Shown one piece after another: positions 25,029-33,691 of a DNA stretch of 64,000 nt (the first letter of the stretch is position 1; each line of letters opens with the position of its first letter). Under the pieces are notes generated by a model. The model was not told the DNA's origin, searched no databases, and was given only the letters and a program-made list of their open reading frames with translations. Source of the stretch: an uncultured Bacteroidales bacterium (GTDB lineage Bacteria > Bacteroidota > Bacteroidia > Bacteroidales > WCHB1-69). The translations under genes and the position numbers were made by a program. Where the stretch lies: positions 1 through 64,000 of the forward strand of contig CALDIA010000144.1 of assembly GCA_937901455.1 (NCBI GenBank). Reading direction: 5' to 3'.

Positions 25029-25217
25029 TTATTGGGCTGCGCCGCTAACCTCTATGGCTTGTTTTCCTCTGTAATAGCCGCATTCTGGGCATATACGGTG
25101 AGTTAGAATAGGTGCGCCACAATGGCTGCAAGTGGTCAACTGAGGAGCAGTGATAAAATCATGAGCTCTTCTCTTATCTCTTCTCATTGCTGAGTGTCTT
25201 CTTTTTGGATTAGGCAT
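25029..25217 (-). CDS. rpmF: 50S ribosomal protein L32
   Basis: 62-residue large-subunit protein. Start MPNPKRRHSAMRRDKRRAHD is diagnostic; it retains the zinc ribbon cysteine pairs (CSHC at 34-37 and CPEC at 48-51). Lies 22 bp behind the DUF177 gene, the usual bacterial pairing. Confidence 0.96.
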   Translation of the reverse strand: MPNPKRRHSAMRRDKRRAHDFITAPQLTTCSHCGAPILTHRICPECGYYRGKQAIEVSGAAQ

Positions 25218-25239
25218 AATTATTAATTTTTATAGTTTT

Positions 25240-25797
25240 TTAATCTTCTAATTTCAAATTTTTTAAAGCTTCCCATCGAGGGTCAACAGGCTTCTCTTCT
25301 TTGGCAACGGCCATGTTGTCCAATATGGCCATCACCGATGGGTCACACGTGGGATTCCCATCTTGGTCGTCCTCATGAACCACACGGTGCGGCAATGCCA
25401 ATACGATTGTCTCATATACATAGTGGAACAAGTCCAACTCGTAGGTGTTCTCGTCCATCACCCACATGTCATCGTCATTCTCGTTCTCACCATCCTCAAC
25501 TATGGGAACTAACTTGACAATCAAATGGGATTTGAACGCCATTGGAATGTTGACGGGTAACAGACAACGGTCGCAAGTCATAACCACATCGCCAGAAAAA
25601 TCAAACGAAAGGTCAACTAATTTCTCGTGTCTGACCATCTCAATCCGCAAATTCAACAATCCGTCTTGTATCTCGGATAACTCGGCCAATTCAAAGAACT
25701 CTTTGTTGCAATTAACTGAAAAACAATATTTTCCATCCTCAATTCCAGACAAGCGAAGCTTGAATTCTTCCCGTATTTGTCTTTCTGTCATTGCCAT
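25240..25797 (-). CDS. DUF177 (YceD) family protein
   Basis: 185 residues, the conserved partner upstream of rpmF; homologues are implicated in 23S rRNA accumulation. The core LRIEMVRHEKLVDLSFDFSG, VVMTCDRCLLP near 80 and the acidic stretch EDGENENDDDMW are typical of DUF177. A perfect -7 element lies 12 bp before the ATG. Confidence 0.88.
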   Translation of the reverse strand: MAMTERQIREEFKLRLSGIEDGKYCFSVNCNKEFFELAELSEIQDGLLNLRIEMVRHEKLVDLSFDFSGDVVMTCDRCLLPVNIPMAFKSHLIVKLVPIVEDGENENDDDMWVMDENTYELDLFHYVYETIVLALPHRVVHEDDQDGNPTCDPSVMAILDNMAVAKEEKPVDPRWEALKNLKLED

Positions 25798-25809
25798 AAT
25801 TTTTGGGGT

Positions 25810-25818
25810 GCAAATATA
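25810..25818 (-). promoter_or_regulatory. Promoter -7 element of yceD-rpmF
   Basis: TATATTTGC on the minus strand, 12 bp before the ATG at 25797. Confidence 0.6.
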
Positions 25819-25891
25819 ATTTTTTTTTGGTTTAAAATCACATACTTAACAAATATTATTTTCAACAACTTTTAGTATGTTCAATAGCCTA

Positions 25892-25922
25892 TTGCTTCTT
25901 GTATTCTTTTTTGTATTTTTGC
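25892..25922 (+). promoter_or_regulatory. Promoter of the gtrA-like gene (-33 and -7)
   Basis: TTG at 25892-25894, 19 bp, then TATTTTTGC at 25914-25922: the full Bacteroidetes promoter layout, 13 bp before the ATG at 25936. Confidence 0.7.
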
Positions 25923-25935
25923 CGACCTATATATT

Positions 25936-26436
25936 ATGTTAGATATCCGAGCCCATATTAAACGTTTTTTTGAGCCTCAATTTATTCGCTTTCTCTTTAC
26001 AGCGGCGTTGAATACAGCGGTTGGTTGGTGTGTTTTTGCAATCCTGCGTTATCTGTTCGGACTGATTCCCAATGTGGACGCTCTCTTTTGGGCAAATTTC
26101 TTCGGTACAATCTTCAGCGTGCTGTTCAACTTCCGGACCTATGGGGCTTTGGTTTTCCGTAATCGTAACTTTAACCTGATCTTCAGATTTATTCTGGTCT
26201 ATTCGGTGACATTCTTCTGCAACTATTTTCTGATTCGGTTGTTCAAGGATAGATGGGCTGTTAACAACTATATCGCGGCTGCGATAGTGGCAGTGCCTAT
26301 CGGTTTTCTGAACTATTTTCTGAACAGATTCTTTACCTATATAAAAGAAAAGAAAGCATGGCACTATATTTTTTTGGGTGTCATACTTTTAGCTGAAATA
26401 GCATTGTTCATAGCGTTAAAATACTACCGGGGGTAG
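25936..26436 (+). CDS. GtrA family membrane protein
   Basis: 166-residue protein with four predicted membrane helices and the conserved start FIRFLFTAALNTAVGWCVF and FFGTIFSVLFNFRTYGALVFR (the N-[FY] motif before a basic loop). GtrA proteins are thought to help flip lipid-linked sugars or to modify the cell surface. No glycosyltransferase partner is adjacent. Ends 5 bp from convergent rimM. Confidence 0.85.
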   Translation: MLDIRAHIKRFFEPQFIRFLFTAALNTAVGWCVFAILRYLFGLIPNVDALFWANFFGTIFSVLFNFRTYGALVFRNRNFNLIFRFILVYSVTFFCNYFLIRLFKDRWAVNNYIAAAIVAVPIGFLNYFLNRFFTYIKEKKAWHYIFLGVILLAEIALFIALKYYRG

Positions 26437-26441
26437 TTGCT

Positions 26442-26963
26442 TTACGCAAGGTAAATGTCAATCAACCCTTCAGGTGTATCGATAAAAAGCGTTTTCTGAG
26501 GCTTGTCCACCATCGTGACAAATTGTTGCGAAGCAGGAATAAGAACTTCTTGCCCGTCATGGTCGATCTGCATAACGGGGTTGTTGGCCAACTCAAGGAA
26601 GCCTGTGCAGGTGCCGATCTTTCCATATTGTTTGTCAACGACCTGAAAGCCAACGACCTCGTGAAAATAGAATCGGTTACCTTCCAAAGGCGGGAGTTCG
26701 CTTAAAGGGAGATATAGTTCCGCTTGTATAAGATCCTTTGCGGCCTCAGCGTCTATATCTTGGAACTGGATGATGAACTGGTTGCGTCCGCGATATTGTA
26801 TTTTCTCAATTTGGTAGGGTATCAGTTCCCCTCCCAGATCAATGAAGACCGCAGTCAGATTCTCGTACTTCTCGGGATTGTCGGTATCAAAAAAGGCACA
26901 CAAACCACCTTTTAATCCGAAAGGTTTGGTCAGTGTGCCTAGATAGAAGTAATCGCTGTTCAT
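26442..26963 (-). CDS. rimM: Ribosome maturation factor RimM
   Basis: Assists 30S head assembly by binding S19. 173 residues: N-terminal barrel YLGTLTKPFGLKGGLCAFFDTD and C-terminal PRC-type barrel with FYFHEVVGFQVVDK and PVMQIDHDGQEVLIP. Starts within the rpsP stop (TAATG), so translation is coupled. trmD and rplS, which follow rimM in many bacteria, are absent. Confidence 0.94.
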   Translation of the reverse strand: MNSDYFYLGTLTKPFGLKGGLCAFFDTDNPEKYENLTAVFIDLGGELIPYQIEKIQYRGRNQFIIQFQDIDAEAAKDLIQAELYLPLSELPPLEGNRFYFHEVVGFQVVDKQYGKIGTCTGFLELANNPVMQIDHDGQEVLIPASQQFVTMVDKPQKTLFIDTPEGLIDIYLA

Positions 26964-27544
26964 TATGCTTCAGGAGTAGCTTCTTCAGGAGTCTCCTCCA
27001 CGGGTGCTTCGGCTTCTGCCACCACTTCTTCAGCGGCTGCAGCTGCGGCTTCTTCCTCAGCTTTCTTAGCGGCTTCTGCGGCAATCTCTGCGTTGCGGGC
27101 AGCAATCTTGGCCGACATGGCTTCTTTCACTTTCGTTTCAGCAGCCAAACGCTCTTTGCGAAGATTACGGGCAGCCTCAGCGTCTTGACGAACGATATTG
27201 TTCAACTTGCTGGCCTTCTCCTCTTTCCACTGGTTGAATTTTGATTCAGCCTGAGCCTCAGAGATGGCACCCTTGGCGATACCGCCACGAAGGTGTTTCA
27301 TCAAATAGACACCCTCTCTCTTAAGAATCGCACGGGCAGTGTCTGAAGGGGTGGCGCCAGTCTCTAACCAATACAGCGCACGGTCAAAATTAATGTTGAT
27401 GGTTGCAGGATTGGTCAGTGGGTTGTAGGTGCCCAGATCTTCAATAAAACGTCCGTCACGTGGTGCACGACCATCCGCAATTACAAGGTGATAAAAAGGT
27501 TGGTTCTTTTTACCTCTTCTCTGTAATCTGATTCTTGTTGCCAT
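26963..27544 (-). CDS. rpsP: 30S ribosomal protein S16 with acidic Ala-rich tail
   Basis: The first 80 residues are canonical S16 ([53 protein letters not shown]). About 110 extra residues follow, first charged and helical, then almost only Ala, Glu, Val and Pro (ending [13 protein letters not shown]), more than doubling the usual 80-90 residue length. Long tails on S16 occur in Bacteroidetes. Promoter at 27579-27609. Confidence 0.95.
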   Translation of the reverse strand: MATRIRLQRRGKKNQPFYHLVIADGRAPRDGRFIEDLGTYNPLTNPATININFDRALYWLETGATPSDTARAILKREGVYLMKHLRGGIAKGAISEAQAESKFNQWKEEKASKLNNIVRQDAEAARNLRKERLAAETKVKEAMSAKIAARNAEIAAEAAKKAEEEAAAAAAEEVVAEAEAPVEETPEEATPEA

Positions 27545-27578
27545 AATTTATTGATATTTGTGTTATAAAATTTGGACG

Positions 27579-27609
27579 GCAAAAATAATATTTTTTTACG
27601 TTCTGCCAA
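27579..27609 (-). promoter_or_regulatory. rpsP-rimM promoter (-33 and -7)
   Basis: On the minus strand TTG (27609-27607), a 19-bp spacer, then TATTTTTGC (27587-27579), 34 bp before the rpsP ATG. A complete Bacteroidetes promoter. Confidence 0.75.
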
Positions 27610-27666
27610 CAGCAAAACGTATTTTTATTTTACAAATATAAAAACCAACAAAGTATTTGTGAAAAT

Positions 27667-28614
27667 CTATTCCTCAGATGGTAGCGCTTTAAATCCCTCG
27701 CCCATAATCTCTGCGCTGTCAATCAGATTGACAAATGCTGTGGGGTCAATTCGGTGGAGGTCGTCCTTTAATTTGATAAAATCGGATCGGTTTAAGGATA
27801 CATAAATCATGTTTCGCTCAGCACCGGCATACAACCCCTTGCCTACAAACAAGGTGCCTCCGCGTTTGAGATCCTGTATGATGTAGTTGCGCATTTTATC
27901 CACTTCGTTGGTTACAATGAATGCTGTCTTGTATGTCTTGAATCCCTCTACGATCAGGTCGATGATTTTGCCTTCGATATAGATGAGCAAAATGGAGTAG
28001 ATGGGCAGACGTATCTGTTTGAAGGCAATCAGTGTGGTCAAAGTGATTATGGAATCCACGACCATCACTAAAGTGCCCAAAGATATTTTCGTGTACTTGT
28101 GTATAATCATGGAAATGATGTCGCTTCCCCCCGATGTCGCTCCGGAACGGAATATCAACCCGATGGCAATGCCGTAGATAATACCGGCAACGACCGTGTT
28201 AAGAAAATAGTCTGGCATGAAGAACAACTCACTGTGAGGAATCTGGACCATGTTCGGGAGTTGTTCCGCGGCAGGCACAATGCCTTCGTGAATGACCGGG
28301 TTATAGCCCCAGAAGGTTTCTATCAGCCATGTGAATGCGAAAATCAGAATTGTTGACAGAATTGTCTTGAATCCGAATTTTGGCCCCAGGATCCAAGTCC
28401 CAATCAGCAACAGCGGGATGTCCATGCAAATGGCATAGTAGCTGATTTTCCAGGGCCATACGGTGTTCAATACGTTCGACAGACCGTAGGTGCCACCAGG
28501 TGCCAAAAGGTACGGATTTACAAACATCACGTCGCCAACAGCAAAGAGAAAACTGCCAGCTACGAGCATTAAGTAGGCTATGATCACTTCCTTAGTTGAG
28601 TTTTTCTGTTTCAT
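27667..28614 (-). CDS. YitT family membrane protein, second copy
   Basis: 315 residues, same family and layout as the protein at 4459-5325: about six membrane helices with PYLLAPGGTYGLSNVL and FRSGATSGGSDIISMI turns, then DUF2179 (RGGTLFVGKGLYAGAERNMIYV). It is longer by an extracytoplasmic loop near 115-140. Transport substrate unknown. Own -7 element at 28639-28647. Confidence 0.87.
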   Translation of the reverse strand: MKQKNSTKEVIIAYLMLVAGSFLFAVGDVMFVNPYLLAPGGTYGLSNVLNTVWPWKISYYAICMDIPLLLIGTWILGPKFGFKTILSTILIFAFTWLIETFWGYNPVIHEGIVPAAEQLPNMVQIPHSELFFMPDYFLNTVVAGIIYGIAIGLIFRSGATSGGSDIISMIIHKYTKISLGTLVMVVDSIITLTTLIAFKQIRLPIYSILLIYIEGKIIDLIVEGFKTYKTAFIVTNEVDKMRNYIIQDLKRGGTLFVGKGLYAGAERNMIYVSLNRSDFIKLKDDLHRIDPTAFVNLIDSAEIMGEGFKALPSEE

Positions 28615-28638
28615 TTTATCATTAGCGAGTTTGAGGAT

Positions 28639-28647
28639 GCAAAAGTA
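28639..28647 (-). promoter_or_regulatory. Promoter -7 element of the second YitT gene
   Basis: TACTTTTGC on the minus strand, 24 bp before the ATG at 28614. The rest of the gap to 28744 shows nothing I can name. Confidence 0.6.
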
Positions 28648-28744
28648 CGAAATTTCTTTGTTAGAAACTCCTGTGGGTTACGAGTGCCTATGTATTACAT
28701 TGGCTCTGGGAATCCTCATGCATACAAACAGGTGGAGAGAAAGA

Positions 28745-30166
28745 TTACCGATTTATATTATCCCTATACAGTCCAAAACCATTCAATATCGGGCAAGCCA
28801 TTGACTTGTTAATTCTAATGCGTATCTGGTCGGTAGTGATATCTTTTGTGCAGAGAATTCTTTTGTAGCCTATTGTGGTGCCGTGGGCAATATTTTGCCA
28901 CACCCCATTATTGTCTTTTATGTCCACTTCAAAACTGCAAATCCTTTGCCCAAGTGGGATGTATTCTTGCAGGACGATTCGATTGAAGCATTGTTTGTTT
29001 TGTAGCTTTACGGTGATTATGGCCGTGGTGTCTTGATCTCTGGGAGCCCAGTATGAGTGGTAGTTTTTTTGTAGCATATTCTTGGCCGAGTACTTCTTGC
29101 CAAATCCGCGCGTGTGGTCTGCCTGTATGGTGCCACCGAGAGCGAGGTTGTGTGCAAATATGCTGTCAAGGGCACTTCGAAATTCCATAAGACGTAGCGA
29201 ATCCTTAGTCGCAATGCGACCGCGTGTGTCCGGTGGTACGTTCAATAGTAGTAAAGAGTTCCGCCCTACACTGTTGTAATAGATGTCGAGGAGTTGTCCT
29301 AAGCTTTTGGGATCCTCACTTTCACGGTAAAACCAACCATCGTGCAAAGATATATCAGTTTCGGCCGGAACCCAGCTATGCCCATCTGGTTCTCCAGTGT
29401 TGAGAGTCTCAATCTCAGGTGAATGTGACGGGGAGTACCCGTCTATGGTCATCATTGACCAGCAAGTCTCTCCAGCATGTCCCTCTTCATTGCCTACCCA
29501 TCGGCAGCCTGGTCCGATGTTGCTAAACATGATTGCCTCAGGTTGCAGCGACAAGACTTTTTCGAAAAAGGATGGCCAGTTATATTCCTGCTTTTTTCCG
29601 TTGGGCCCTTCACCGCAGGCACCATCGAACCATTGTTCAAACACGGGTCCATAGTCAGACAGAGCGCTGTGCAGTGTTTGCAGGAATTTGTCGTTGTATT
29701 CTGGAGTGCCGTAGTGAGGGTCGTTTCTGTCCCAAGGGGATATGTAAATGCCGAATTTGATTTCTCCTTCAGCGCAAGCCTTAGACAATTCGCGGAGAAT
29801 GTCGCCTTTGCCATTGCGCCAGCTACATTCCCTGACGGTGTGCTTACTTGCAGGATTGGGCCAAAGGCAGAATCCATCGTGATGTTTGGCAGTAAGGATG
29901 ATCCCTTGGAATCCGGCTTTCTTTGCCGTTGCTACCCATTGTGAACAGTCCAGATCCGTGGGATTAAAGATGCCCTCGGGCTCTTGTCCCGTTCCCCATT
30001 CCATTCCCGTGAAGGTGTTGGGCCCGAAATGTACGAACATATTCATTTCCATCTGCTGCCATTGAACCTGTTGGGGGGAAGGCGTGGGTCCGTATGGCTC
30101 GGGTGTGTGCATCTGGCATGAAGCGAGCAAAATGGATAGAAAAGCCAAGATGGTCACATGTTTCAT
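28745..30166 (-). CDS. GH29 alpha-L-fucosidase lipoprotein
   Basis: Removes terminal alpha-L-fucose from glycans. 473 residues. Signal MKHVTILAFLSILLASC with lipobox cysteine at 17, so it is likely on the outer membrane or in the periplasm. GH29 hallmarks: MNMFVHFGPNTFTGMEWGTG near 41-60, LTAKHHDGFCLWP near 91-103, YISPWDRN near 141, and VFEQWFDGACGEG with the expected nucleophile Asp181. The last 110 residues look like a discoidin-type sugar-binding module (FNRIVLQEYIPLGQRICSFEV). No SusC/SusD pair is nearby, so it stands alone. Host mucin or plant fucosides are possible substrates. Confidence 0.9.
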   Translation of the reverse strand: MKHVTILAFLSILLASCQMHTPEPYGPTPSPQQVQWQQMEMNMFVHFGPNTFTGMEWGTGQEPEGIFNPTDLDCSQWVATAKKAGFQGIILTAKHHDGFCLWPNPASKHTVRECSWRNGKGDILRELSKACAEGEIKFGIYISPWDRNDPHYGTPEYNDKFLQTLHSALSDYGPVFEQWFDGACGEGPNGKKQEYNWPSFFEKVLSLQPEAIMFSNIGPGCRWVGNEEGHAGETCWSMMTIDGYSPSHSPEIETLNTGEPDGHSWVPAETDISLHDGWFYRESEDPKSLGQLLDIYYNSVGRNSLLLLNVPPDTRGRIATKDSLRLMEFRSALDSIFAHNLALGGTIQADHTRGFGKKYSAKNMLQKNYHSYWAPRDQDTTAIITVKLQNKQCFNRIVLQEYIPLGQRICSFEVDIKDNNGVWQNIAHGTTIGYKRILCTKDITTDQIRIRINKSMACPILNGFGLYRDNINR

Positions 30167-30193
30167 ATCGTTTGATTTAAAGGTGCATATAAT

Positions 30194-30227
30194 AAAAGAT
30201 GACGCATTTTGCGTGCGTCATCTTTTT
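30194..30227 (-). terminator. Terminator of tRNA-Gln
   Basis: Stem of about 13 bp (AAAAGATGACGCA pairing with TGCGTCATCTTTT, 7-base loop) with T-rich flanks on both strands. It sits between tRNA-Gln and the fucosidase start at 30166. Confidence 0.82.
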
Positions 30228-30236
30228 GATTACCAG

Positions 30237-30307
30237 TTGCCCCGATAGGATTCGAACCCATACAAACAGAACCAGAATCTGCGGTGCTACCATTACACAA
30301 CAGGGCA
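30237..30307 (-). tRNA. tRNA-Gln (anticodon CTG)
   Basis: 71-base cloverleaf on the minus strand: acceptor TGCCCTG with CGGGGCA (U1-A72 as usual for Gln), D arm TGTAATGGTAGCAC, anticodon stem GCAGA/TCTGT with loop TTCTGGT giving CTG, T arm GGGTTCGAATCC. CCA is not encoded. The CTG anticodon reads CAG only; a TTG isoacceptor should exist elsewhere. Confidence 0.92.
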
Positions 30308-30313
30308 AGCATG

Positions 30314-30360
30314 AAAAAGTGCGCAAAAATACACTTTTTTTGTATTCCTGCGCACTTTTT
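30314..30360 (-). terminator. Terminator of the DUF6515 gene, overlapping the tRNA-Gln promoter
   Basis: Twelve-bp outer stem (AAAAAGTGCGCA with TGCGCACTTTTT) plus an inner stem AATACA/TGTATT. On the minus strand the outer arm ends in five Ts. The -7 element of the tRNA-Gln promoter lies within it. Confidence 0.78.
30323..30331 (-). promoter_or_regulatory. tRNA-Gln promoter -7 element
   Basis: TATTTTTGC on the minus strand, 15 bp before the tRNA 5' end and inside the preceding terminator hairpin. Confidence 0.6.
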
Positions 30361-30374
30361 GTGATTTTTTTTTC

Positions 30375-31424
30375 TTATGCGACGAAGACCACTTCGTACC
30401 AGATGTATCCACTTACGATAATTTCCTTGTAGTAAACGTTATCCACTTTGAAGTAGAGGTTGCCGTCCAGTATAATTTCTTCGTAGGTGCTGGGGAGTTC
30501 TGCCACGCGGGCTCCGATGGGAGGTGCTACAACTTCATAGTCGATTTTGTTAGCGTGACGTCTGTAGAAGGTTCCATCGTCGTAGTAGTAGCTAATGTTA
30601 TTATGGACTATGATGATTGGGTTCCAGGTATTGAAGATGCTGTAGGCAATCACGGATCCGAAAGGCGGGCGGCAGATGACATAGTGCCCATTGATGTAGC
30701 GGCAGAAGATGCTGTTATAGAAGTAGTAGGGAACTCCGTGATAGTATACAGGGCGAATGCGAGGAGGAACAGTCATGAAGTGACCAAAGTTGTGATAATT
30801 GGGGTGCATATAGGGTTGAGGTCTGGGAGCATTGGGCTGGTTGTTGTGAGGAGGAGCTGGTTGAGGTTTGGGCTGACCTTGGTCGTTATAGCCTCTTTGA
30901 GGTTCAGGATTATTGGCGCTGGAACCGCCACGAGGGTTGCTGGTGTGAGCGGTAGAGTTACTCTCTCTGGCAGGCGTGGATGTGGTAGTAGATACACCCT
31001 TGGTCGCTTTGCCACTTGTTGTAGAAGGAGAGGTTTCCGTAACAGCCGGATTTTTGGAGACAGTCGTGGAAGTGGAAACAGGCTTTGTGGAAGTTGCCGG
31101 TTTCGTGGTGCTGGAACTGGTGACTGGCTTCGTGGCCGTAGAGGAGGTTCTGCTTGTTGAACTACTGTTGGTAGTAGCAGGTCTCGTATTGGTGGTAGTT
31201 GTCCTCGAAATGGTCTGAGCTCTTTGGTAACTGCTGTTGGCTTTGTTTAACTGAGCATCGCCTTTTTTTACCTGACGAGTTGCCTGGCTGGAAGCGTTGG
31301 TTGTGGTTTGTGCCCGACTACTTGAGGAAGTAGTTTGCCGTGCGGCGGGACTTTGTCCCATAACTTCTGTTGTGGCCAAACCTACCATGCAGAGAACGCA
31401 CAACATTGCAATTAACTTTTTCAT
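30375..31424 (-). CDS. Secreted Ser/Thr-rich protein with DUF6515-like C-terminus
   Basis: 349 residues. Signal peptide MKKLIAMLCVLCMVGLATTEVMGQ. Residues 25-165 are almost only Ser, Thr, Ala, Lys and Arg (low complexity, probably extended and possibly O-glycosylated), then a Pro/Asn/Gln-rich stretch (165-205). The C-terminal 140 residues have repeated Tyr pairs (VYYHGVPYYFYNSIF, SYYYDDGTFYRRHANKIDYEVV, PPIGARVAELPSTYEEI, LYFKVDNVYYKE) in the pattern I associate with DUF6515. Function unknown; probably cell-surface. Confidence 0.7.
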   Translation of the reverse strand: MKKLIAMLCVLCMVGLATTEVMGQSPAARQTTSSSSRAQTTTNASSQATRQVKKGDAQLNKANSSYQRAQTISRTTTTNTRPATTNSSSTSRTSSTATKPVTSSSTTKPATSTKPVSTSTTVSKNPAVTETSPSTTSGKATKGVSTTTSTPARESNSTAHTSNPRGGSSANNPEPQRGYNDQGQPKPQPAPPHNNQPNAPRPQPYMHPNYHNFGHFMTVPPRIRPVYYHGVPYYFYNSIFCRYINGHYVICRPPFGSVIAYSIFNTWNPIIIVHNNISYYYDDGTFYRRHANKIDYEVVAPPIGARVAELPSTYEEIILDGNLYFKVDNVYYKEIIVSGYIWYEVVFVA

Positions 31425-31485
31425 AGCGATATTATTTTATAAATGAAACAATACGAAAGGTAAGACTAAAATGTAGGTCGATTGT

Positions 31486-33579
31486 TTAATGGGTTACTAC
31501 TAATTTTTTTGTTGTTGAACTATTGGAATCCATGATACGTACCATGTAGATACCATTTTTAAGATCACCAACATTCATCACAGTCGAGGTTGAATTGGAT
31601 GTGGAGGCTTTTATTACTTTGCCAGAGAGGTCGATAATTTGAATGGATGTGTTATCTTTTGCATGATAGATAGTGACAAAATTATTGGCAGGGTTGGGTG
31701 TCAGGGTGAGGTTGTTGTCACGGGTGTGTTCCTCTATTGCATTGGGAGAGTCGGCTTCCCAATGGATGAGGAACCCATCACCATGGAGATAGTTGTCGCT
31801 GATGAAAGAGACGCGAATCTTATTGGTATAGAAAGTGACGGGGTCGGGGAGATTATGTCCAGAGAAGGAGGCAGCCAGTTGGTTATGCTGTGACAAGTCA
31901 TAGACGTTTAGATGGTCTTCTGGACTGAGGTCGAATTCATCGAAGGTGAGGGTGATGGTTTGCGCATTAGATATGCGGATTGTCCAGTTACAGTTAGCGT
32001 TGGCGCGATATTGCGAATCGCCGCTACCATCAGCAATGGTGCCAGCGGCATCATGAAAGGTACCAGTAGTGCAGTTGGGCAGATCTCTAAATACAATATA
32101 TGAAAGGTGCCAACCCGCATCGGTGATGGAATCATCAGTTCGGAAGGTGATGTAGAGACTATCGGTGTAAAAATTATAGGAGGGTTGGTTGGTCAGGTTT
32201 CCCGATATGGTGTTCAGCAGGTGTCCCTGGCTGGGGTGCCCATCCCAGAAGCTGAGGGAGTCATGGTCTGCTTGGGTATTAAAGCGATTGACTTGAACGG
32301 AGAATTGATAGGCATTGTCGTCTGTAATTACGTACATGCATTCTTGATTGTTTTGATAGTTGAGGTCACTACTGCCGTCTTCCAATGTTCCCGAGCTGCA
32401 AACTATCTGCTTGTTATTGCAGAAATAGGGATAGTCGCTGGCAGGGTAGATGTTTCTGATGCAGCTTTGACTTCTGCTAAATCCGCCTACAGCATCAGAG
32501 TAGGTGTCGGAATTGGAGAGGGCATAGAAGGCGTTGCTGGTACCGCCCCAGCCAAAGTTGAAATGGAAATAGTTGTCGCTGTTATAACCGTCACAAACAA
32601 AGGCGTGTCCGCCATCGTCGGAGAAGCCGGAGTAATAAACGGGCCGGTTTAAGTTGAGATCCCCCTTGAGATAGTTGCGCCATTGATTGTTGTTGGTGCC
32701 CCACTTGTTGGCATAGGTGGCATTTGTCGAATAGCCGAAATAGGTGGAGATGGCCCCCGGTACATTCTCTGAGTATGCCCCCGAACCGTCAGGGGCGTAT
32801 GACATGTCCACAGAAGTTGCGCAGTCAAAAATAAGCTTGGCCACTTCGGTATTGTAGCCGGAGAGGGCATCTTGCATGGCTTCATAGTTGAAAGTCTCAT
32901 TGTCGAAGTTGACGGTGAAGTTGCCATAGTTGGTATGGTTGGTATGTTGGCCAGAGCCTTGGGTGGGGTAACGGTAATAGTACATGATTTGGGCCATGGC
33001 GACGGCTACACAACCATTAGGGACTCGTCCATCGTAGCCGCTTGGAGAGTCTGCGTCTTCTGGTGAAAATTGGTTGTAGAACTTTGTCTGGTTCCATGTG
33101 GAAGATAACAATGGAGCCACAATGGTTTCAAGCACGCCTTTGGTGCTTGGTTTTTTAAGTTCCGTCCAAGCGGCTGCCACATCTGGTGCTGTGGGAAGCT
33201 GCAAATTACGAATAGCAGTAATCTCCTTTTGGTATTGTTCGAGAAACATTTTGGCTCCGGGAGCGGCATTCTCAAGAGTGAACTCCCCCTCGAAAGCGTA
33301 TGCCAGTACCGGGATTGAGGCATCGTCAGCTGCCATGATGATGAAACCTTGATTGAAGTTCAACACGGCCATATAGGTGTTGTCGTTGTCTTCAATGAAA
33401 AAGTAGGATTTAACCTCCTGATAAACAGGCTGTTCCTGAATTGCGTATAGTTTTTGACGGAATGCTTCTTGACCCAAGGCCACCAATTGGTCTTTTGGGA
33501 TAGGATTTGCGAATATTGTGGTGGGCAACAAGAGTGCTAACAATGCCTTGAAAATGGATGTGAAGCGGTTATTTGCCAT
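31486..33579 (-). CDS. C10 (streptopain-like) cysteine protease with CUB-like domains and T9SS sorting domain
   Basis: 697-residue secreted protease. Order: signal peptide (1-25), Spi-type inhibitory propeptide (about 27-130), C10 catalytic domain with Cys190 in PNGCVAVAMAQ and His325 in DGGHAFVCDGY, with FNFGWGG near 340; two CUB-like beta domains (about 395-500 and 510-610); and a C-terminal sorting domain (about 625-697: LTPNPANNFVTIY, IQIIDLSGKVI, LKNGIYMVRIMD, TTKKLVVTH). The last matches type A sorting signals of the type IX secretion system, so export across the outer membrane and surface attachment or release are expected. Same class as P. gingivalis periodontain and interpain. Own -7 element at 33607-33615. 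Confidence 0.93.
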   Translation of the reverse strand: MANNRFTSIFKALLALLLPTTIFANPIPKDQLVALGQEAFRQKLYAIQEQPVYQEVKSYFFIEDNDNTYMAVLNFNQGFIIMAADDASIPVLAYAFEGEFTLENAAPGAKMFLEQYQKEITAIRNLQLPTAPDVAAAWTELKKPSTKGVLETIVAPLLSSTWNQTKFYNQFSPEDADSPSGYDGRVPNGCVAVAMAQIMYYYRYPTQGSGQHTNHTNYGNFTVNFDNETFNYEAMQDALSGYNTEVAKLIFDCATSVDMSYAPDGSGAYSENVPGAISTYFGYSTNATYANKWGTNNNQWRNYLKGDLNLNRPVYYSGFSDDGGHAFVCDGYNSDNYFHFNFGWGGTSNAFYALSNSDTYSDAVGGFSRSQSCIRNIYPASDYPYFCNNKQIVCSSGTLEDGSSDLNYQNNQECMYVITDDNAYQFSVQVNRFNTQADHDSLSFWDGHPSQGHLLNTISGNLTNQPSYNFYTDSLYITFRTDDSITDAGWHLSYIVFRDLPNCTTGTFHDAAGTIADGSGDSQYRANANCNWTIRISNAQTITLTFDEFDLSPEDHLNVYDLSQHNQLAASFSGHNLPDPVTFYTNKIRVSFISDNYLHGDGFLIHWEADSPNAIEEHTRDNNLTLTPNPANNFVTIYHAKDNTSIQIIDLSGKVIKASTSNSTSTVMNVGDLKNGIYMVRIMDSNSSTTKKLVVTH

Positions 33580-33606
33580 AGCTGTATGGGATGATTTTTA
33601 AAAGCG

Positions 33607-33615
33607 GCAAATATA
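33607..33615 (-). promoter_or_regulatory. Promoter -7 element of the C10 protease gene
   Basis: TATATTTGC on the minus strand, 27 bp before the ATG at 33579. Confidence 0.6.
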
Positions 33616-33691
33616 TGATTTTTTAAGCAAATTCTTGACTTTCCGCTAATTTTATTTTTTGCGAACATATTCCCCTCAGACGGGCGGGTAA

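Noticed and set aside
30555..31160. Plus-strand frame of 201 codons opposite the Ser/Thr-rich protein.
   Set aside because: Low-complexity antisense artefact of the Thr/Ser codons.
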